Source: an uncultured Rhodospirillales bacterium
GTDB lineage: Bacteria; Pseudomonadota; Alphaproteobacteria; Azospirillales; Azospirillaceae
Length of the DNA: 64,000 nt
Assembly: GCA_903927615.1 (NCBI GenBank)
Contig: CAIYNU010000035.1
Coordinates: 62,001-126,000, forward strand
Direction of reading: 5' to 3'
Under the pieces are notes generated by a model that saw only the letters and a list, made by a program, of their open reading frames with translations, ran no database searches and had not been told where the DNA came from. The translations under genes and the position numbers were made by a program. Shown here piece by piece: positions 9,554 to 18,572 of the stretch (position 1 is the stretch's first letter; each line of letters opens with the position of its first letter).

Positions 9554-9837
9554 GATTGCCCGACAATTCTGCCCTTGGGATGCTGCGACGAGATGTCGCT
9601 GGCGTTGCGCCCTGGCCGGAACGATCCCACCAGGGGAATGATGAGAATGACCCCATCGGCGCTATTGGGGCTTTGCCCTCGCCCCCACCTGGGCCTTGCC
9701 CTGGTCCCGCCAACGGCCGGGGGTTTTTGGAAACCATCACGGATTGGAGGTCTGGAACCGCCTCGGTCCTGATGGGGTCAAGGGGGCAAAGCCCATCGGC
9801 GTCAGGATCGGCCCGAAACGCTGCCCATGGGATGGCT

Positions 9838-9879
9838 TCCTGGGAGAGCGGGCACGACGCGATGCCCGCTCTCCCAGGA
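9838..9879. repeat. 17-bp perfect hairpin downstream of dxs
   Basis: TCCTGGGAGAGCGGGCA (9838-9854) pairs perfectly with 9863-9879 around an 8-nt loop CGACGCGA. It lies 61 bp beyond the dxs stop in the direction of dxs transcription and may end that transcript, although there is no U-tract. The GCGGGC/GCCCGC core resembles the palindromes at 19045-19076 and 41608-41657. Confidence 0.75.
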
Positions 9880-9940
9880 CACAGAACGGACCCTGGCGCC
9901 CAAGCGGCCCAAGGTCCGGGCGCCGATTCCCTTTTTGGAC

Positions 9941-11875
9941 TTAAGCTCGCGCGGTTCCGACGACGTCTGCCACTCCCAGGGCCCGGAGTGCGGTGGAGAC
10001 GATATGACGTGCATTCAGGGCCGCATCGTCATATTGCCGAATCGGCGTGTCCTGCTCGATGAAACGATCGGGCAAAGTCATGGGACGAATCTTGATACCG
10101 CCGTCGAGCAGTCCGGCGTGAGCGAGATCATGGAGCACAAAGCTGCCGAAGCCACCGACGCTGCCCTCTTCAATGGTGATCAGGACCTGATGCTCCAGGG
10201 CCAATCGCCGAATCAGGGCGGTATCCAGAGGCTTGGCGAAACGGGCGTCGGCAACGGTGGTGGACAGGCCACGGGCGGCGAGTTCCTGGGCCGCCTTGAC
10301 GCACTCGCCAAGCCGACTGCCCAGATTGAGCAATGCCACCTTATTGCCTTCCTGAATGATCCGGCCCCGCCCGATTTCCAGAACTTGCCCTCGTTGGGGC
10401 CGATCGATACCGACACCCTCGCCGCGCGGATAGCGAATGGCACTTGGCCGGTCGTCGATGGCGGCGGCGGTCGCCACCATGTGCATCAGTTCCGCCTCGT
10501 CTGACGGCGCCATCAGCACGATTCCGGGCAAACACCCCAGATAGGCCAGATCGAAGGTGCCGGCATGGGTGGCGCCGTCGGCGCCGACCAGGCCCGCACG
10601 ATCCAGGGCAAAACGCACCGGCAGTTTTTGGAGCACCACGTCATGGACCAACTGATCGTAGGCGCGCTGGAGAAATGTGGAGTAAATCGCCACAAAGGGC
10701 TTGAACCCCTCGCAGGCCAAGCCGCCGGCGAAGGTTACGGCGTGCTGCTCGGCAATGCCGACATCGAAACAGCGGGTGGGGAAACGCTTCTCGAACAGAT
10801 CCAGTCCGGTGCCGGACGGCATGGCCGCAGTAATGGCGACGATTTTCGGATCCTGTTCGGCTTCGGCGATCAGACCGTCGGCAAACACCCGGGTGTAGGT
10901 CGGGACGTTGGACTTGGTTTTGGCCTGAGCGCCCGTAACCACATCGAATCGAGCGACGGCATGCAACTTGTCCGCCGACGCCTCGGCCGGCGCATAGCCA
11001 TGGCCCTTCTTGGTCACCACATGGATCAGCACCGGCCCGGTGCTGCCGTCGCGATCCTCGGCGTCGCGCACATTCTGGAGCACCGGCAACAGGTGGTCGA
11101 GATTGTGGCCGTCGATCGGACCGACATAATAAAAACCCAGTTCCTCGAACAGCGTTCCGCCGGTCACCAGGCCCCGGGTAAACTCCTCGGCTCGGCGGGC
11201 GGCATTGCGCAGGGGTTCGGGCAGGTGATCCGCGATGTCCTTGGCGAAGTGGCGCAGACTGAGATAGGGCTTGGATGAGATCAGGCGCGACAGATAGGCG
11301 CTCATGGCCCCGACGGGCGGCGCAATCGACATATCGTTGTCGTTAAGGATGACGATCAGCCGGCTGTTCATGGAACCGGCGTTGTTCATCGCTTCGTAGG
11401 CCATGCCGGCGCTCATGGAGCCGTCGCCGATCACGCACACCACCTGATTTGCGGCGCCCGCCAGATCACGGCCGACCGCCATCCCCAGTCCGGCTGAAAT
11501 GGAGGTCGAACTATGCCCGGCGCCGAACGGATCGTACTCGCTCTCGCAACGCCGAGTGAAACCCGAAAGGCCGGCCGCCTGGCGGAGCGTGCGGATGCGG
11601 TCACGCCGACCCGTGAGGATCTTGTGGGGGTAGGCCTGATGCCCGACGTCCCAGATGACGCGGTCCGCTGGCGTATTAAACACATAGTGTAAGGCCACCG
11701 TCAGCTCAACCACGCCGAGACCCGCCCCCAGATGGCCGCCGGTAACCGACACAGCATCGATGGTCTCGCTCCGCAATTCTTGGGCCAGTTGCGTCAACTG
11801 CTCGGGGGCGAGACGGCGAATGTCGGCCGGCTCCCGAATGCGATCAAGCAGCGGGGTCTTGCTGGGTGCGCTCAA
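9941..11875 (-). CDS. dxs: 1-deoxy-D-xylulose-5-phosphate synthase
   Basis: This thiamine-diphosphate enzyme condenses pyruvate and glyceraldehyde 3-phosphate, the entry step of the MEP isoprenoid pathway. The start is TTG 11875, with GGGGAGAG a few bases before it. The frame continues 34 codons upstream but has no ribosome site there. The resulting 644 residues match the family length. Visible motifs are [31 protein letters not shown], the ThDP-binding [18 protein letters not shown], the transketolase-like [15 protein letters not shown] and a C-terminal transketolase domain. It lies just downstream of ispA (156 bp), the common alphaproteobacterial order. Confidence 0.97.
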   Translation of the reverse strand: MSAPSKTPLLDRIREPADIRRLAPEQLTQLAQELRSETIDAVSVTGGHLGAGLGVVELTVALHYVFNTPADRVIWDVGHQAYPHKILTGRRDRIRTLRQAAGLSGFTRRCESEYDPFGAGHSSTSISAGLGMAVGRDLAGAANQVVCVIGDGSMSAGMAYEAMNNAGSMNSRLIVILNDNDMSIAPPVGAMSAYLSRLISSKPYLSLRHFAKDIADHLPEPLRNAARRAEEFTRGLVTGGTLFEELGFYYVGPIDGHNLDHLLPVLQNVRDAEDRDGSTGPVLIHVVTKKGHGYAPAEASADKLHAVARFDVVTGAQAKTKSNVPTYTRVFADGLIAEAEQDPKIVAITAAMPSGTGLDLFEKRFPTRCFDVGIAEQHAVTFAGGLACEGFKPFVAIYSTFLQRAYDQLVHDVVLQKLPVRFALDRAGLVGADGATHAGTFDLAYLGCLPGIVLMAPSDEAELMHMVATAAAIDDRPSAIRYPRGEGVGIDRPQRGQVLEIGRGRIIQEGNKVALLNLGSRLGECVKAAQELAARGLSTTVADARFAKPLDTALIRRLALEHQVLITIEEGSVGGFGSFVLHDLAHAGLLDGGIKIRPMTLPDRFIEQDTPIRQYDDAALNARHIVSTALRALGVADVVGTARA

Positions 11876-12031
11876 TTCTCTCTCCCCATTCTCAGGCCTG
11901 CCGAATCCTCGGAGCCTGTCAACTACGCGAGCCTGTCTGAAAACGCCGTCTGCATAACACCGGTTCATCCGCACCATCGCCGTGGTTTGCAGGCCACGGC
12001 CCGGTTGACTGACGAAAGGCCCGGCCTGTCT

Positions 12032-12969
12032 TCAGGCGTTACGATGGACAATGAAATGAGCGACCGCCTGGAGATTGGTCGCGCGGACACCAAACTGATC
12101 AAGATGACTGGCGGCACGATCCGCAAGCCGCTGCGCTTCGGCCCGCGCGCCGGCGACGCCCAGCAACGAGACGAAGGTTGCCTTGCCGGCCGCCGCGTCA
12201 ACGCCGACCGGCTTGCCGACGGCGTCGGCCGAGCCTTCCACATCGAGGAGATCGTCGGCAATTTGGAAGGCCAGGCCGATATCCCGGGCGTAGCACCCAG
12301 GGCCTGATGCTGCTCCGATCCGGCATGGCCGAGAATCGCGCCCGCTTCGGCGGAGAATCGGATCAGCGCCCCGGTCTTGCCCTCTTGCAACCGGCTGGTC
12401 TCAGCCAGATCAAAAGACGTGGTTTCGGCAACCAGATCAAGCATCTGGCCGCCAACCATGCCCGACGGTCCCGCCGCCACCGCCAGCGCCGTCACCAACG
12501 CCGAGCGCACCGACGACTCCGGGTGAGTCGCGGGGTCCGCCAACACTTCAAAGGCCAGGGTCAACAGCCCGTCGCCGGCCAGAATGGCCACCGCCTCGTT
12601 GAACTGTTTATGAACCGTCGGCCGTCCCCGGCGCAGGTCGCTGTTGTCCATGGCTGGCAAGTCATCATGAATCAGCGAGTAGCAATGAATCAGCTCCACC
12701 GCCACCCCGGTTCGCAGGGCGTGCTCGGGCGCCACGTCAAACAAACCCGAACTCTCCAAGACCAGGAAGGGGCGCAGTCGCTTGCCTCCTCCCAGTGCGC
12801 CATACCGCATGGCATCCCATAAAGGTGCCTCTGGGCGCACGGTCGGTACAAGCAAGCGATCGATCGCTGCCTCGACCGACGCCGCCGCCCGCGCCATCGC
12901 CTGTTCCAAATGAGAAGCCACCACCGCCTCGTTCGCCGTTGACCTGACCGCCGGGACAATACGGGCCAA
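12032..12969 (-). pseudogene. ispA: Polyprenyl (farnesyl) diphosphate synthase with a 1-nt frameshift
   Basis: From TTG 12969 the frame encodes a standard short-chain prenyl synthase with GALGGGKRLRP and the first aspartate motif in LIHDDLPAMDN. At about 12296 it runs out of register and would end in unrelated sequence at 11965. Shifting by one base at 12296-12297 (a missing base in the CTGGG-TGCTACGCC context) restores [15 protein letters not shown], the second aspartate motif, and a normal C-terminus ending at 12032. The reconstructed protein is 312 residues, the family length. Both halves look conserved and without other damage, so a very recent mutation or a sequencing/assembly error fits better than an old pseudogene. 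The start is uncertain; Met25 is an alternative. The enzyme makes FPP from IPP and DMAPP. Confidence 0.85.
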
Positions 12970-13400
12970 AGATTACGGATTCCTGTCCACGCCGGACCTT
13001 CCGCAACATCGCCCCCGCCATCGTGCGGCCACCACCAGTACAGGTGCGGCGTCATCGGCCCACCTGAACGAAGGGCTATCAAAAACCATGCTCCATAGGA
13101 TGGCGTCAAGGTGTCATACGCCCCCCGGCATCTCTTGCAGACGAAGTGATCTTTCCGCCACGCCCCGAATCTCGCAACGATGCTGCGGCGATGGGGTGCC
13201 GAAGGATATCAAGCCGCCCCCGGAGGCCGCGGGGTGGGTATCGTCACGCACCCATGGCATCGGCGGCGGAGCTGTGGTACCTGTCGGCCACAACGCGGGT
13301 GCGGTCGCGATCGCGGGGGTGCGATTGGCTCTTCCGAACCCCCTTCGCCTGGCGCGTCGCCGCGCAGCGGAGTCTACCGCGATGAGGAGTCTCCAAACCG
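12970..13400. promoter_or_regulatory. 431-bp divergent intergenic region, ispA / ispH
   Basis: This must hold the promoters for leftward ispA-dxs and rightward ispH. No convincing -35/-10 pairs or operator were identified. The xseB gene that often precedes ispA in proteobacteria is not present here on either strand. Confidence 0.4.
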
Positions 13401-14363
13401 ATGGACCCCATGAGCCAGCAGCCCTTGCGCGTTATCTTGTCCCAGCCGCGGGGATTTTGCGCCGGTGTTGAACGCGCGATCGAAATCGTCGAGCGGGCCT
13501 TGCGCATTTATGGCCAGCCGGTTTATGTCCGCCACGAGATCGTTCATAACAAGCGAGTGGTCGAGGGATTGAAGGCACGGGGCGCTCGCTTTGTCGAAAC
13601 CGTGGACGACATCCCCCCCGGTGCCGTAACCATTTTCAGTGCGCACGGGGTCGCCCGCACGGTCGAAACCGAAGCCGTGCTCCGCCGCCTGCATGTGATC
13701 GACGCCACCTGTCCGCTGGTGACCAAGGTCCACAAGGAAGGCCAGCGTTACGCCGGCAACGGCTACGACGTGGTGCTGATTGGCCATCCCGGACACCCCG
13801 AGGTCGAAGGCACCATGGGTCAGATCGACGGCACCGTTCATCTGGTCTCTTCGGTCAAGGACGTGGCCATCATTGCCCCGCAGCATCCCCAGCGTCTGGC
13901 CTATGTCACCCAGACCACGCTCAGCGTCGACGACACCCGCGAAATCATTGCCGCCTTGAAGGCGCGCTTTCCAGCCATCGTCGGTCCCGATGTGAAGGAT
14001 ATCTGCTACGCGACGCAAAACCGACAGAGCGCGGTCCGGCAAATGGTCGCCATGGTCGACCTGATCCTGGTCGTCGGAGCGCATAACAGTTCTAACTCCA
14101 ACCGGTTGCGGGAAATCGGTACCGAGATGGCCAAGCCCAGCTATCTGGTGGAGGATGCCATGGCCTTGCAAGCGGAATGGTTAGAGGGCGTCGGTACCGT
14201 CGGCATCACCGCCGGGGCGTCCGCTCCCGAGGAAGTGGTCCAGGAACTGGTGCTGCGGATCGCCGAAATCCGGCCGATCCAGGTGGAGTTGCTCGACGGC
14301 ATCGAAGAGAACGTTCATTTCAAGCTGCCTGCCGAACTGGACGGTGTGGAAGCGACAGCGTAG
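13401..14363 (+). CDS. ispH: 4-hydroxy-3-methylbut-2-enyl diphosphate reductase
   Basis: This 320-residue iron-sulfur enzyme makes the last MEP-pathway step, reducing HMBPP to IPP and DMAPP. The three cluster cysteines are Cys20 (RGFCAGV), Cys104 (DATCPLVTK) and Cys202 ([10 protein letters not shown]). The substrate-binding [30 protein letters not shown] and GASAPE blocks are intact. ATG 13401 follows a GAGGAG at a rather long spacing; ATG 13410 is an alternative. hpnH follows after a duplicated hairpin region, so isoprenoid supply and hopanoid tailoring are adjacent. Confidence 0.97.
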   Translation: MDPMSQQPLRVILSQPRGFCAGVERAIEIVERALRIYGQPVYVRHEIVHNKRVVEGLKARGARFVETVDDIPPGAVTIFSAHGVARTVETEAVLRRLHVIDATCPLVTKVHKEGQRYAGNGYDVVLIGHPGHPEVEGTMGQIDGTVHLVSSVKDVAIIAPQHPQRLAYVTQTTLSVDDTREIIAALKARFPAIVGPDVKDICYATQNRQSAVRQMVAMVDLILVVGAHNSSNSNRLREIGTEMAKPSYLVEDAMALQAEWLEGVGTVGITAGASAPEEVVQELVLRIAEIRPIQVELLDGIEENVHFKLPAELDGVEATA

Positions 14364-14369
14364 TGCCCG

Positions 14370-14477
14370 GAGTGGATCGCGGCGAGGGCGACCCGCCTCG
14401 CCGCGTGAATCTGCCCCAAATTCGAGTCGATTGCGGAGAGGGTGACACCCCTGACCGCGTGACTCTGCTTGAAGTTC
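14370..14477 (+). repeat. Two tandem copies of a 54-nt unit before hpnH
   Basis: 14370-14423 and 14424-14477 are imperfect direct copies, differing at about a dozen of 54 positions. Both begin GAGT-GAT and end AAATTC or AAGTTC. Copy 1 contains a perfect 10-bp stem CGCGGCGAGG / CCTCGCCGCG (14378-14387, 14396-14405). In copy 2 the same stem is interrupted by mismatches. The array begins seven bases after the ispH stop codon and ends nine bases before the hpnH ribosome site, so it lies in the leader of hpnH. Confidence 0.75.
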
Positions 14478-14498
14478 GAGCAGACCAGGGAGGACGAC

Positions 14499-15626
14499 GT
14501 GGGAGTTCCGTTACGGCAACAAGTCGCCATTGGCGCCTATATCGTCAAACAGAAGCTACTGGGACGCACGCGCTACCCGCTGGTCTTAATGCTGGAGCCG
14601 TTGTTTCGCTGTAATCTGGCGTGCTCGGGCTGTGGCAAGATCGACTATCCGGACGTTGTGCTCAACCGGAGGCTCAGCGTTCGGGAGTGTCTGGACGCCG
14701 CCGAAGAGTGCGGCGCGCCCGTGGTCTCGATTCCCGGCGGCGAACCGCTGCTGCATAAGGAGATCGGTGACATTGTTGCCGGTCTGGTCGCCCAGCGCCG
14801 CTATGTTTACTTATGTACTAACGCTCTGCTGCTGGAAAAGAAGCTAGATCTGTTTACGCCAAGTTCCTACCTGTCGTTTTCGGTCCATCTTGACGGCCTG
14901 CGCGAGCATCACGATCGTTCGGTTTGTCAGGACGGCGTGTTCGACCGCGCCGTCGCGGGCATCCGGGCGGCCTTGGCACGCGGCTTTCGGGTCAACTGCG
15001 CCGCCACTTTTTTTGACGGTGTCCCGGCCGCCGACATTGCCGCCTTTCTTGATTTCGTCCGCGATCTTGGCGTCGAAGGTGTGACCATCGCTCCCGGCTA
15101 TGCTTATGAACGGGCCCCGGATCAGCAACACTTTCTCAACCGCCGGAAGACCAAGGAACTGTTCCGCGATGTGTTCCGTCTGGGACGCGGGCGGAAATGG
15201 CGGATCACCCATTCCAGCCTGTACCTGGACTTTCTGGCGGGCAACCAGGACTACCGTTGCACGCCCTGGGGCAACCCGACCCGTAACGTGTTCGGATGGC
15301 AACGTCCCTGCTATTTGCTGAACGAAGGCACCGTCGCGACGTTCCAGGAACTCATGGCCGATACCGACTGGAACGGCTACGGCACCGGCCGCTACGAAAA
15401 ATGCGCGGACTGCATGGCCCATTGCGGGTATGAACCGACCGCCGCCGCCGACGCGGTGGCCCATCCGTTAAAGGCCGCCTGGGTGGCCTTGCGCGGCGTG
15501 CGCACCCAGGGCGAGATGGCTCCTGAAATCCCGTTAACCGGCCAACGGCCGGCGCAACAGGTGTTCGATCAGGTGGTGTCGGATGCCGTCGGCGAGTTAG
15601 CCGGACAGGAACGCCGTCGGGCCTAA
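14499..15626 (+). CDS. hpnH: Hopanoid biosynthesis radical SAM protein HpnH
   Basis: HpnH joins the 5'-deoxyadenosyl group of SAM to the hopene skeleton, giving adenosylhopane, the first step of side-chain elongation. GTG 14499 follows AGGGAGG (14487-14493) by five bases and gives the usual N-terminus MGVPLRQQ. The radical SAM cluster motif is C38-NLA-C42-SG-C45 in LEPLFRCNLACSGCGKIDYP. The C-terminal CxxC-type block ADCMAHCGYEPTA is also typical. The product has 375 residues. Its last 30 bases overlap the convergent hpnG gene, which encodes the next enzyme in the pathway. Confidence 0.96.
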   Translation: MGVPLRQQVAIGAYIVKQKLLGRTRYPLVLMLEPLFRCNLACSGCGKIDYPDVVLNRRLSVRECLDAAEECGAPVVSIPGGEPLLHKEIGDIVAGLVAQRRYVYLCTNALLLEKKLDLFTPSSYLSFSVHLDGLREHHDRSVCQDGVFDRAVAGIRAALARGFRVNCAATFFDGVPAADIAAFLDFVRDLGVEGVTIAPGYAYERAPDQQHFLNRRKTKELFRDVFRLGRGRKWRITHSSLYLDFLAGNQDYRCTPWGNPTRNVFGWQRPCYLLNEGTVATFQELMADTDWNGYGTGRYEKCADCMAHCGYEPTAAADAVAHPLKAAWVALRGVRTQGEMAPEIPLTGQRPAQQVFDQVVSDAVGELAGQERRRA

Positions 15627-16298
15627 GCGCAAAACGGCCTGGCCAAGGGCGGCCAGGCCGGCCCGGCTGTCGGCCGCCAGACGCAACAGCGCGGCCAGCG
15701 TCCACGGCGCGGCCAGCAGTCGCAGTGCCACCGCCAGGGGGCGGGTTTCCCCGTCGGGACCAAGACCAACCAGCGCCGGTGGCGGAATTGCCCGTCCAGC
15801 CGGGTCGGCGATGGCTCGCAACACCAGCAACGGCAACCCGTGTTTTCGCGCCACCGCCGCCGCCACATGGCTTTCCATATCCACGGCGGCAGCGCCGGTG
15901 GCACGGGCCAGCGCCGCCTTGGCCGCGACCGTGGTCACGGCAAGGTCAGAGCCGGCTACCCGGCCGATGCTCGCCACTGGCAGGCCGCATGCTCCCGCCA
16001 TGGCCGCGACCCGGGCGTGCCAGGCGGCATCCACCGGGAACACCGGGGCCTCCGCGTCGGACTGTGGGGCTGGCCCGACCACCGCCTGGGGCAACAGGAG
16101 CGTTCCCGGTTCCAGCCCCGGCCGCAAGGCCCCGGCGATGCCGAAGCTGACCAGGCCGGTTGCTCCTTCGGCAACCAGCCGCTCGGCCCGCTCCCGAGCC
16201 AGCCAGGGCCGGGCACCGGAGCACGCGATGGGCAGACCGAGACCCGCGAGGCAGGCAGCCTCGGTGGCCATCCCCAGCACCACCACGACACGGTTCAT
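15597..16298 (-). CDS. hpnG: HpnG-type nucleoside phosphorylase (hopanoid side-chain)
   Basis: This 233-residue protein is of the purine nucleoside phosphorylase superfamily. Start ATG 16298 gives MNRVVVVLGMATEAACL. The SFGIAGALRPGLEPGTLLLP segment and the nucleoside-binding AAAVDMESHVAAAVAR are the family hallmarks. HpnG releases adenine from adenosylhopane, the product of HpnH. Pairing with hpnH on the opposite strand, with a 30-bp 3' overlap, supports HpnG over 5'-methylthioadenosine nucleosidase. The frame upstream of 16298 has no ribosome site. Confidence 0.85.
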   Translation of the reverse strand: MNRVVVVLGMATEAACLAGLGLPIACSGARPWLARERAERLVAEGATGLVSFGIAGALRPGLEPGTLLLPQAVVGPAPQSDAEAPVFPVDAAWHARVAAMAGACGLPVASIGRVAGSDLAVTTVAAKAALARATGAAAVDMESHVAAAVARKHGLPLLVLRAIADPAGRAIPPPALVGLGPDGETRPLAVALRLLAAPWTLAALLRLAADSRAGLAALGQAVLRLGPTAFLSG

Positions 16299-16327
16299 CG
16301 GCGCCACCGACCGGCCGGAACGGACGA

Positions 16328-17038
16328 TCAGCGAGGCGCCAGGAACCGATTGTCTTCCCAACGGGACTTCATGATCCAATCATATATTTCAAACTGGCCT
16401 TGCTCCTCGTCATGAGCGATCACCAGATCCCCGTCGCGATAGATCGCCGAGCATTGGGCCGGCCCGGTTCCACTGCACGAGAAACAGAGCAAGTCCTCGT
16501 CAATCTTGTACTCGCAGAGCGAGCTATAGCCCTTCGGTCCGCCGTGAAAATTAAGCCAGCGCCCGCGCCCATCGTTATCAAAGGCCAGCAACCGTTCATA
16601 CTCCTTGCCGAACGGGCCAGCGATCACGGCACTACTCCAGGAGTTGCCGCGCAGGAGCGCGTCAATCTCGGCCCCGTTTAACCGCACCAGCGAGGCCGGC
16701 AGAGTTTGCTTCTCGGTGAGGACCTTAAGCACCTCGGTGCCGCGCTTTAACAGGGGCGCCGACACCATTGAACATCCGGCACAGTTGACAAACGCCTCGT
16801 CACCGCGTCCGGCCATTCCCCAAGGGTCTTCACCCGAAGGCATGCTAAAGGCCTTGCCCTGCCCCATGGTGCGCATACTTGCTCCCGGCGTCTGTGGCGG
16901 CGTCGGCTGGGTCTCAGCCGACGGTGCGGTCGCGGTCGGGGACGGGGGCGGAGCAGTCTCGGCGGTTTGCGCCTTGGGGGACGTGGCGCCAAGCAGAACC
17001 AGGCCGGCCACGCCGGCAACCGTTACCATCCTACGCAT
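16328..17038 (-). CDS. Exported protein of unknown function, Cys-rich C-terminal part
   Basis: ATG 17038 has a GGCAGAGG site upstream and gives a 236-residue protein. A signal peptide (about residues 1-24, cleavage near PKAQ-TA) is followed by a Pro/Thr/Ala-rich linker to about residue 60, then a compact domain with VNCAGCSMVS, LLAFDNDGRGRWLNFHGG and LLCFSCSGTGPAQCS. The two CxxC-like pairs suggest disulfides or metal binding. I do not recognise the family. It ends 29 bp before the hpnG start on the same strand, so co-transcription with hpnG is likely. Confidence 0.65.
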   Translation of the reverse strand: MRRMVTVAGVAGLVLLGATSPKAQTAETAPPPSPTATAPSAETQPTPPQTPGASMRTMGQGKAFSMPSGEDPWGMAGRGDEAFVNCAGCSMVSAPLLKRGTEVLKVLTEKQTLPASLVRLNGAEIDALLRGNSWSSAVIAGPFGKEYERLLAFDNDGRGRWLNFHGGPKGYSSLCEYKIDEDLLCFSCSGTGPAQCSAIYRDGDLVIAHDEEQGQFEIYDWIMKSRWEDNRFLAPR

Positions 17039-17158
17039 CACTAAGCCTCTGCCCTGAAAAGACGCTGAAAAACCACCGGCGCCGACAGCCGCGGGCGGCG
17101 GCGACACCGTGGCTGGCGGCAAGCGGGACTGTCAATCAGAAAGCGCGGGCTTGGGACT

Positions 17159-17884
17159 TCACGCTGTCCCCGGCACCGCAATCACGGCCCCGGTGACGGC
17201 CCGCGCCCGATCCGAAAGCAAAAACAGGATCAGATCGGCGATGGCGTCGGGTGACACCCACAGGCTGTGATCGGCATCCGGCATGGCGGCGCGGTTCTCC
17301 GGGGTATCGATGATGGTCGGAACCACGCAGTTGACGGTGATGCCGTTGCGGCGCAGGTCCTGGGCTAACCCCTCACTGTAGCGAATCAGGCCTGCCTTGC
17401 TCGCAGCATAGGCCGCAAGACCGGCCGGCGCGACCAGGCCGGGCGCGGCGCCGACCGTGACGATCCGACCGGAATGCTGCCGGATCATCGACGGCACCAC
17501 CGCCTGACAGGCTCGAGCGGCGCTGTGCAGATTGGCGTCGATCAGACGATTCAGCATGTCCGGGTCGTCCTGGTGGGCGGGGCGCCCGCCGCGGAAACTG
17601 CCGACCGTGTGGACCAGTCCATCGATCCGACCGAATCGATCCAAGGTCCGCTCGGCCATGCGCTGGGCGGATGCAGCATCCGCAAGGTCGACTCCGGGCA
17701 CCAGCAACGCTGTTCCCGCCGCCGCCGGGCTACCGAACACCGCCTCCAACCGGTCGCTGCGATCCACCAGCACGGGAACGGCGCCGGTGCTCAGGCAGCC
17801 CGCGGCGACGGCCCGACCCAGATTCCCCACGGCGCCGGTGACGATCACGATTCGCCCGATCAAGCCAAGGTCCTGGCACTCCAT
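17159..17884 (-). CDS. Short-chain dehydrogenase/reductase (SDR)
   Basis: This 241-residue classical SDR has the cofactor motif TGAVGNLG near residue 16, a Ser-less but otherwise typical middle (GRIVTVGAAPGLVAPAG) and the active-site YAASKAG. The NNAG-type motif is replaced by VHTVGSF. The usual catalytic Ser before Tyr is not obvious (TVGAAPG), so activity may be altered or the Ser lies elsewhere. The substrate cannot be inferred. It follows the NTF2-like gene by 28 bp on the same strand, so the pair are probably co-transcribed. Confidence 0.8.
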   Translation of the reverse strand: MECQDLGLIGRIVIVTGAVGNLGRAVAAGCLSTGAVPVLVDRSDRLEAVFGSPAAAGTALLVPGVDLADAASAQRMAERTLDRFGRIDGLVHTVGSFRGGRPAHQDDPDMLNRLIDANLHSAARACQAVVPSMIRQHSGRIVTVGAAPGLVAPAGLAAYAASKAGLIRYSEGLAQDLRRNGITVNCVVPTIIDTPENRAAMPDADHSLWVSPDAIADLILFLLSDRARAVTGAVIAVPGTA

Positions 17885-17912
17885 TGTTCATCCTCCCTGG
17901 TGCCGGGGCCGC

Positions 17913-18362
17913 TTAATTCAGGCGTCCCCGGGGCGCCGCCAGCGCCTCTTCCAGTTGCTCGGCAATGGCTGCCGCGACGGGACTGGCCTGGTGATTGACC
18001 ATCCGCCACAGCCCATCCTCCTTGATGAAAAGATTGGTCGCGGCCAACAAGGCGCCATTGATGATTTCCAGACAGACCACCTGACCGAAGCTGCCATAGA
18101 CGATCGGGTGTTCGTCGTGACAACGAATGGTGGGAGCCTGGGCACTGCGCAAAATTTCAGTCCAGCTTTGCACCACGCGGTCGCGGCCGACCAGCGGCGG
18201 CCAACCGGGATGGATGCAGGCCACCGGCACCGCCCGTGCCCAGAGCATCGCCATCGCCGCAATGTCCCGTTCCTCGACGATTCGATAGAAATCCCGGTTG
18301 GCCGCCAGCAAACCTCGCATTTCGGCCGACGGCGATTTCCGATGGTGCTCACCTTCGACCAC
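17913..18362 (-). CDS. SnoaL/NTF2-like fold protein (DUF4440-type)
   Basis: GTG 18362 lies eight bases after GGGAGG (18371-18376) and gives 149 residues. The protein has the NTF2-like pattern: FYRIVEERDIAAMAMLWA, a CIHPGWPPLVGRDRVVQSW segment and a C-terminal strand pair LFIKEDGLWRMVNHQAS. These small domains bind or transform varied ligands or act as dimerisation modules. No active-site assignment is possible. It is upstream of the SDR gene on the same strand. Confidence 0.75.
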   Translation of the reverse strand: MVEGEHHRKSPSAEMRGLLAANRDFYRIVEERDIAAMAMLWARAVPVACIHPGWPPLVGRDRVVQSWTEILRSAQAPTIRCHDEHPIVYGSFGQVVCLEIINGALLAATNLFIKEDGLWRMVNHQASPVAAAIAEQLEEALAAPRGRLN

Positions 18363-18572
18363 GTTTGCGGCCTCCCTTTCCCTGCTTCCCTCATGGGACG
18401 GACCGTCTCCGCCCCTAGGATCATAGCACGCCATTATCGCCCCATGGGTGGCAACCCTCTCGACAAGACTGAGGGTTGCTGTAGAATGAACCGGGAACGA
18501 CGGTGGTGCCAGCCTCAGACCAGGCCCTCTTTTGGAAAACGCCCCCTTCTTGGAAATCTAGGAGCCCCTGCC

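Larger units (their letters stand above)
8998..9940. other. 943-bp stretch without a supported gene, two strong hairpins
   Basis: This lies between the Hpt gene and the 3' end of dxs. The 9290-9570 part is clearly AT-richer than its surroundings and has an 11-bp direct repeat TTTAAACAGTT at 9335-9345 and 9514-9524. The first copy lies at a 7-bp inverted repeat (ACAGTTT 9340-9346, AAACTGT 9357-9363) and the second lies at the hairpin 9518-9553. A second hairpin lies at 9838-9879. Open frames here have no ribosome site and no recognisable product. The island could be a remnant of a small mobile element or a non-coding RNA locus; the sequence does not decide between these. Confidence 0.5.

Noticed and set aside
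9336-9740. 134-codon leftward frame across the AT-rich island
   Set aside because: It spans two compositionally different regions and the hairpin, with no ribosome site or motif.
14177-14614. 145-codon rightward frame over the 3' end of ispH and the 54-nt repeats
   Set aside because: It overlaps ispH and hpnH in another frame. The 18-residue repeat in it is only a consequence of the DNA duplication.
17532-18572. Upstream extension of the small protein at 18573
   Set aside because: It is antisense to the SDR and NTF2-like genes; ATG 18573 has a proper AGGAG.
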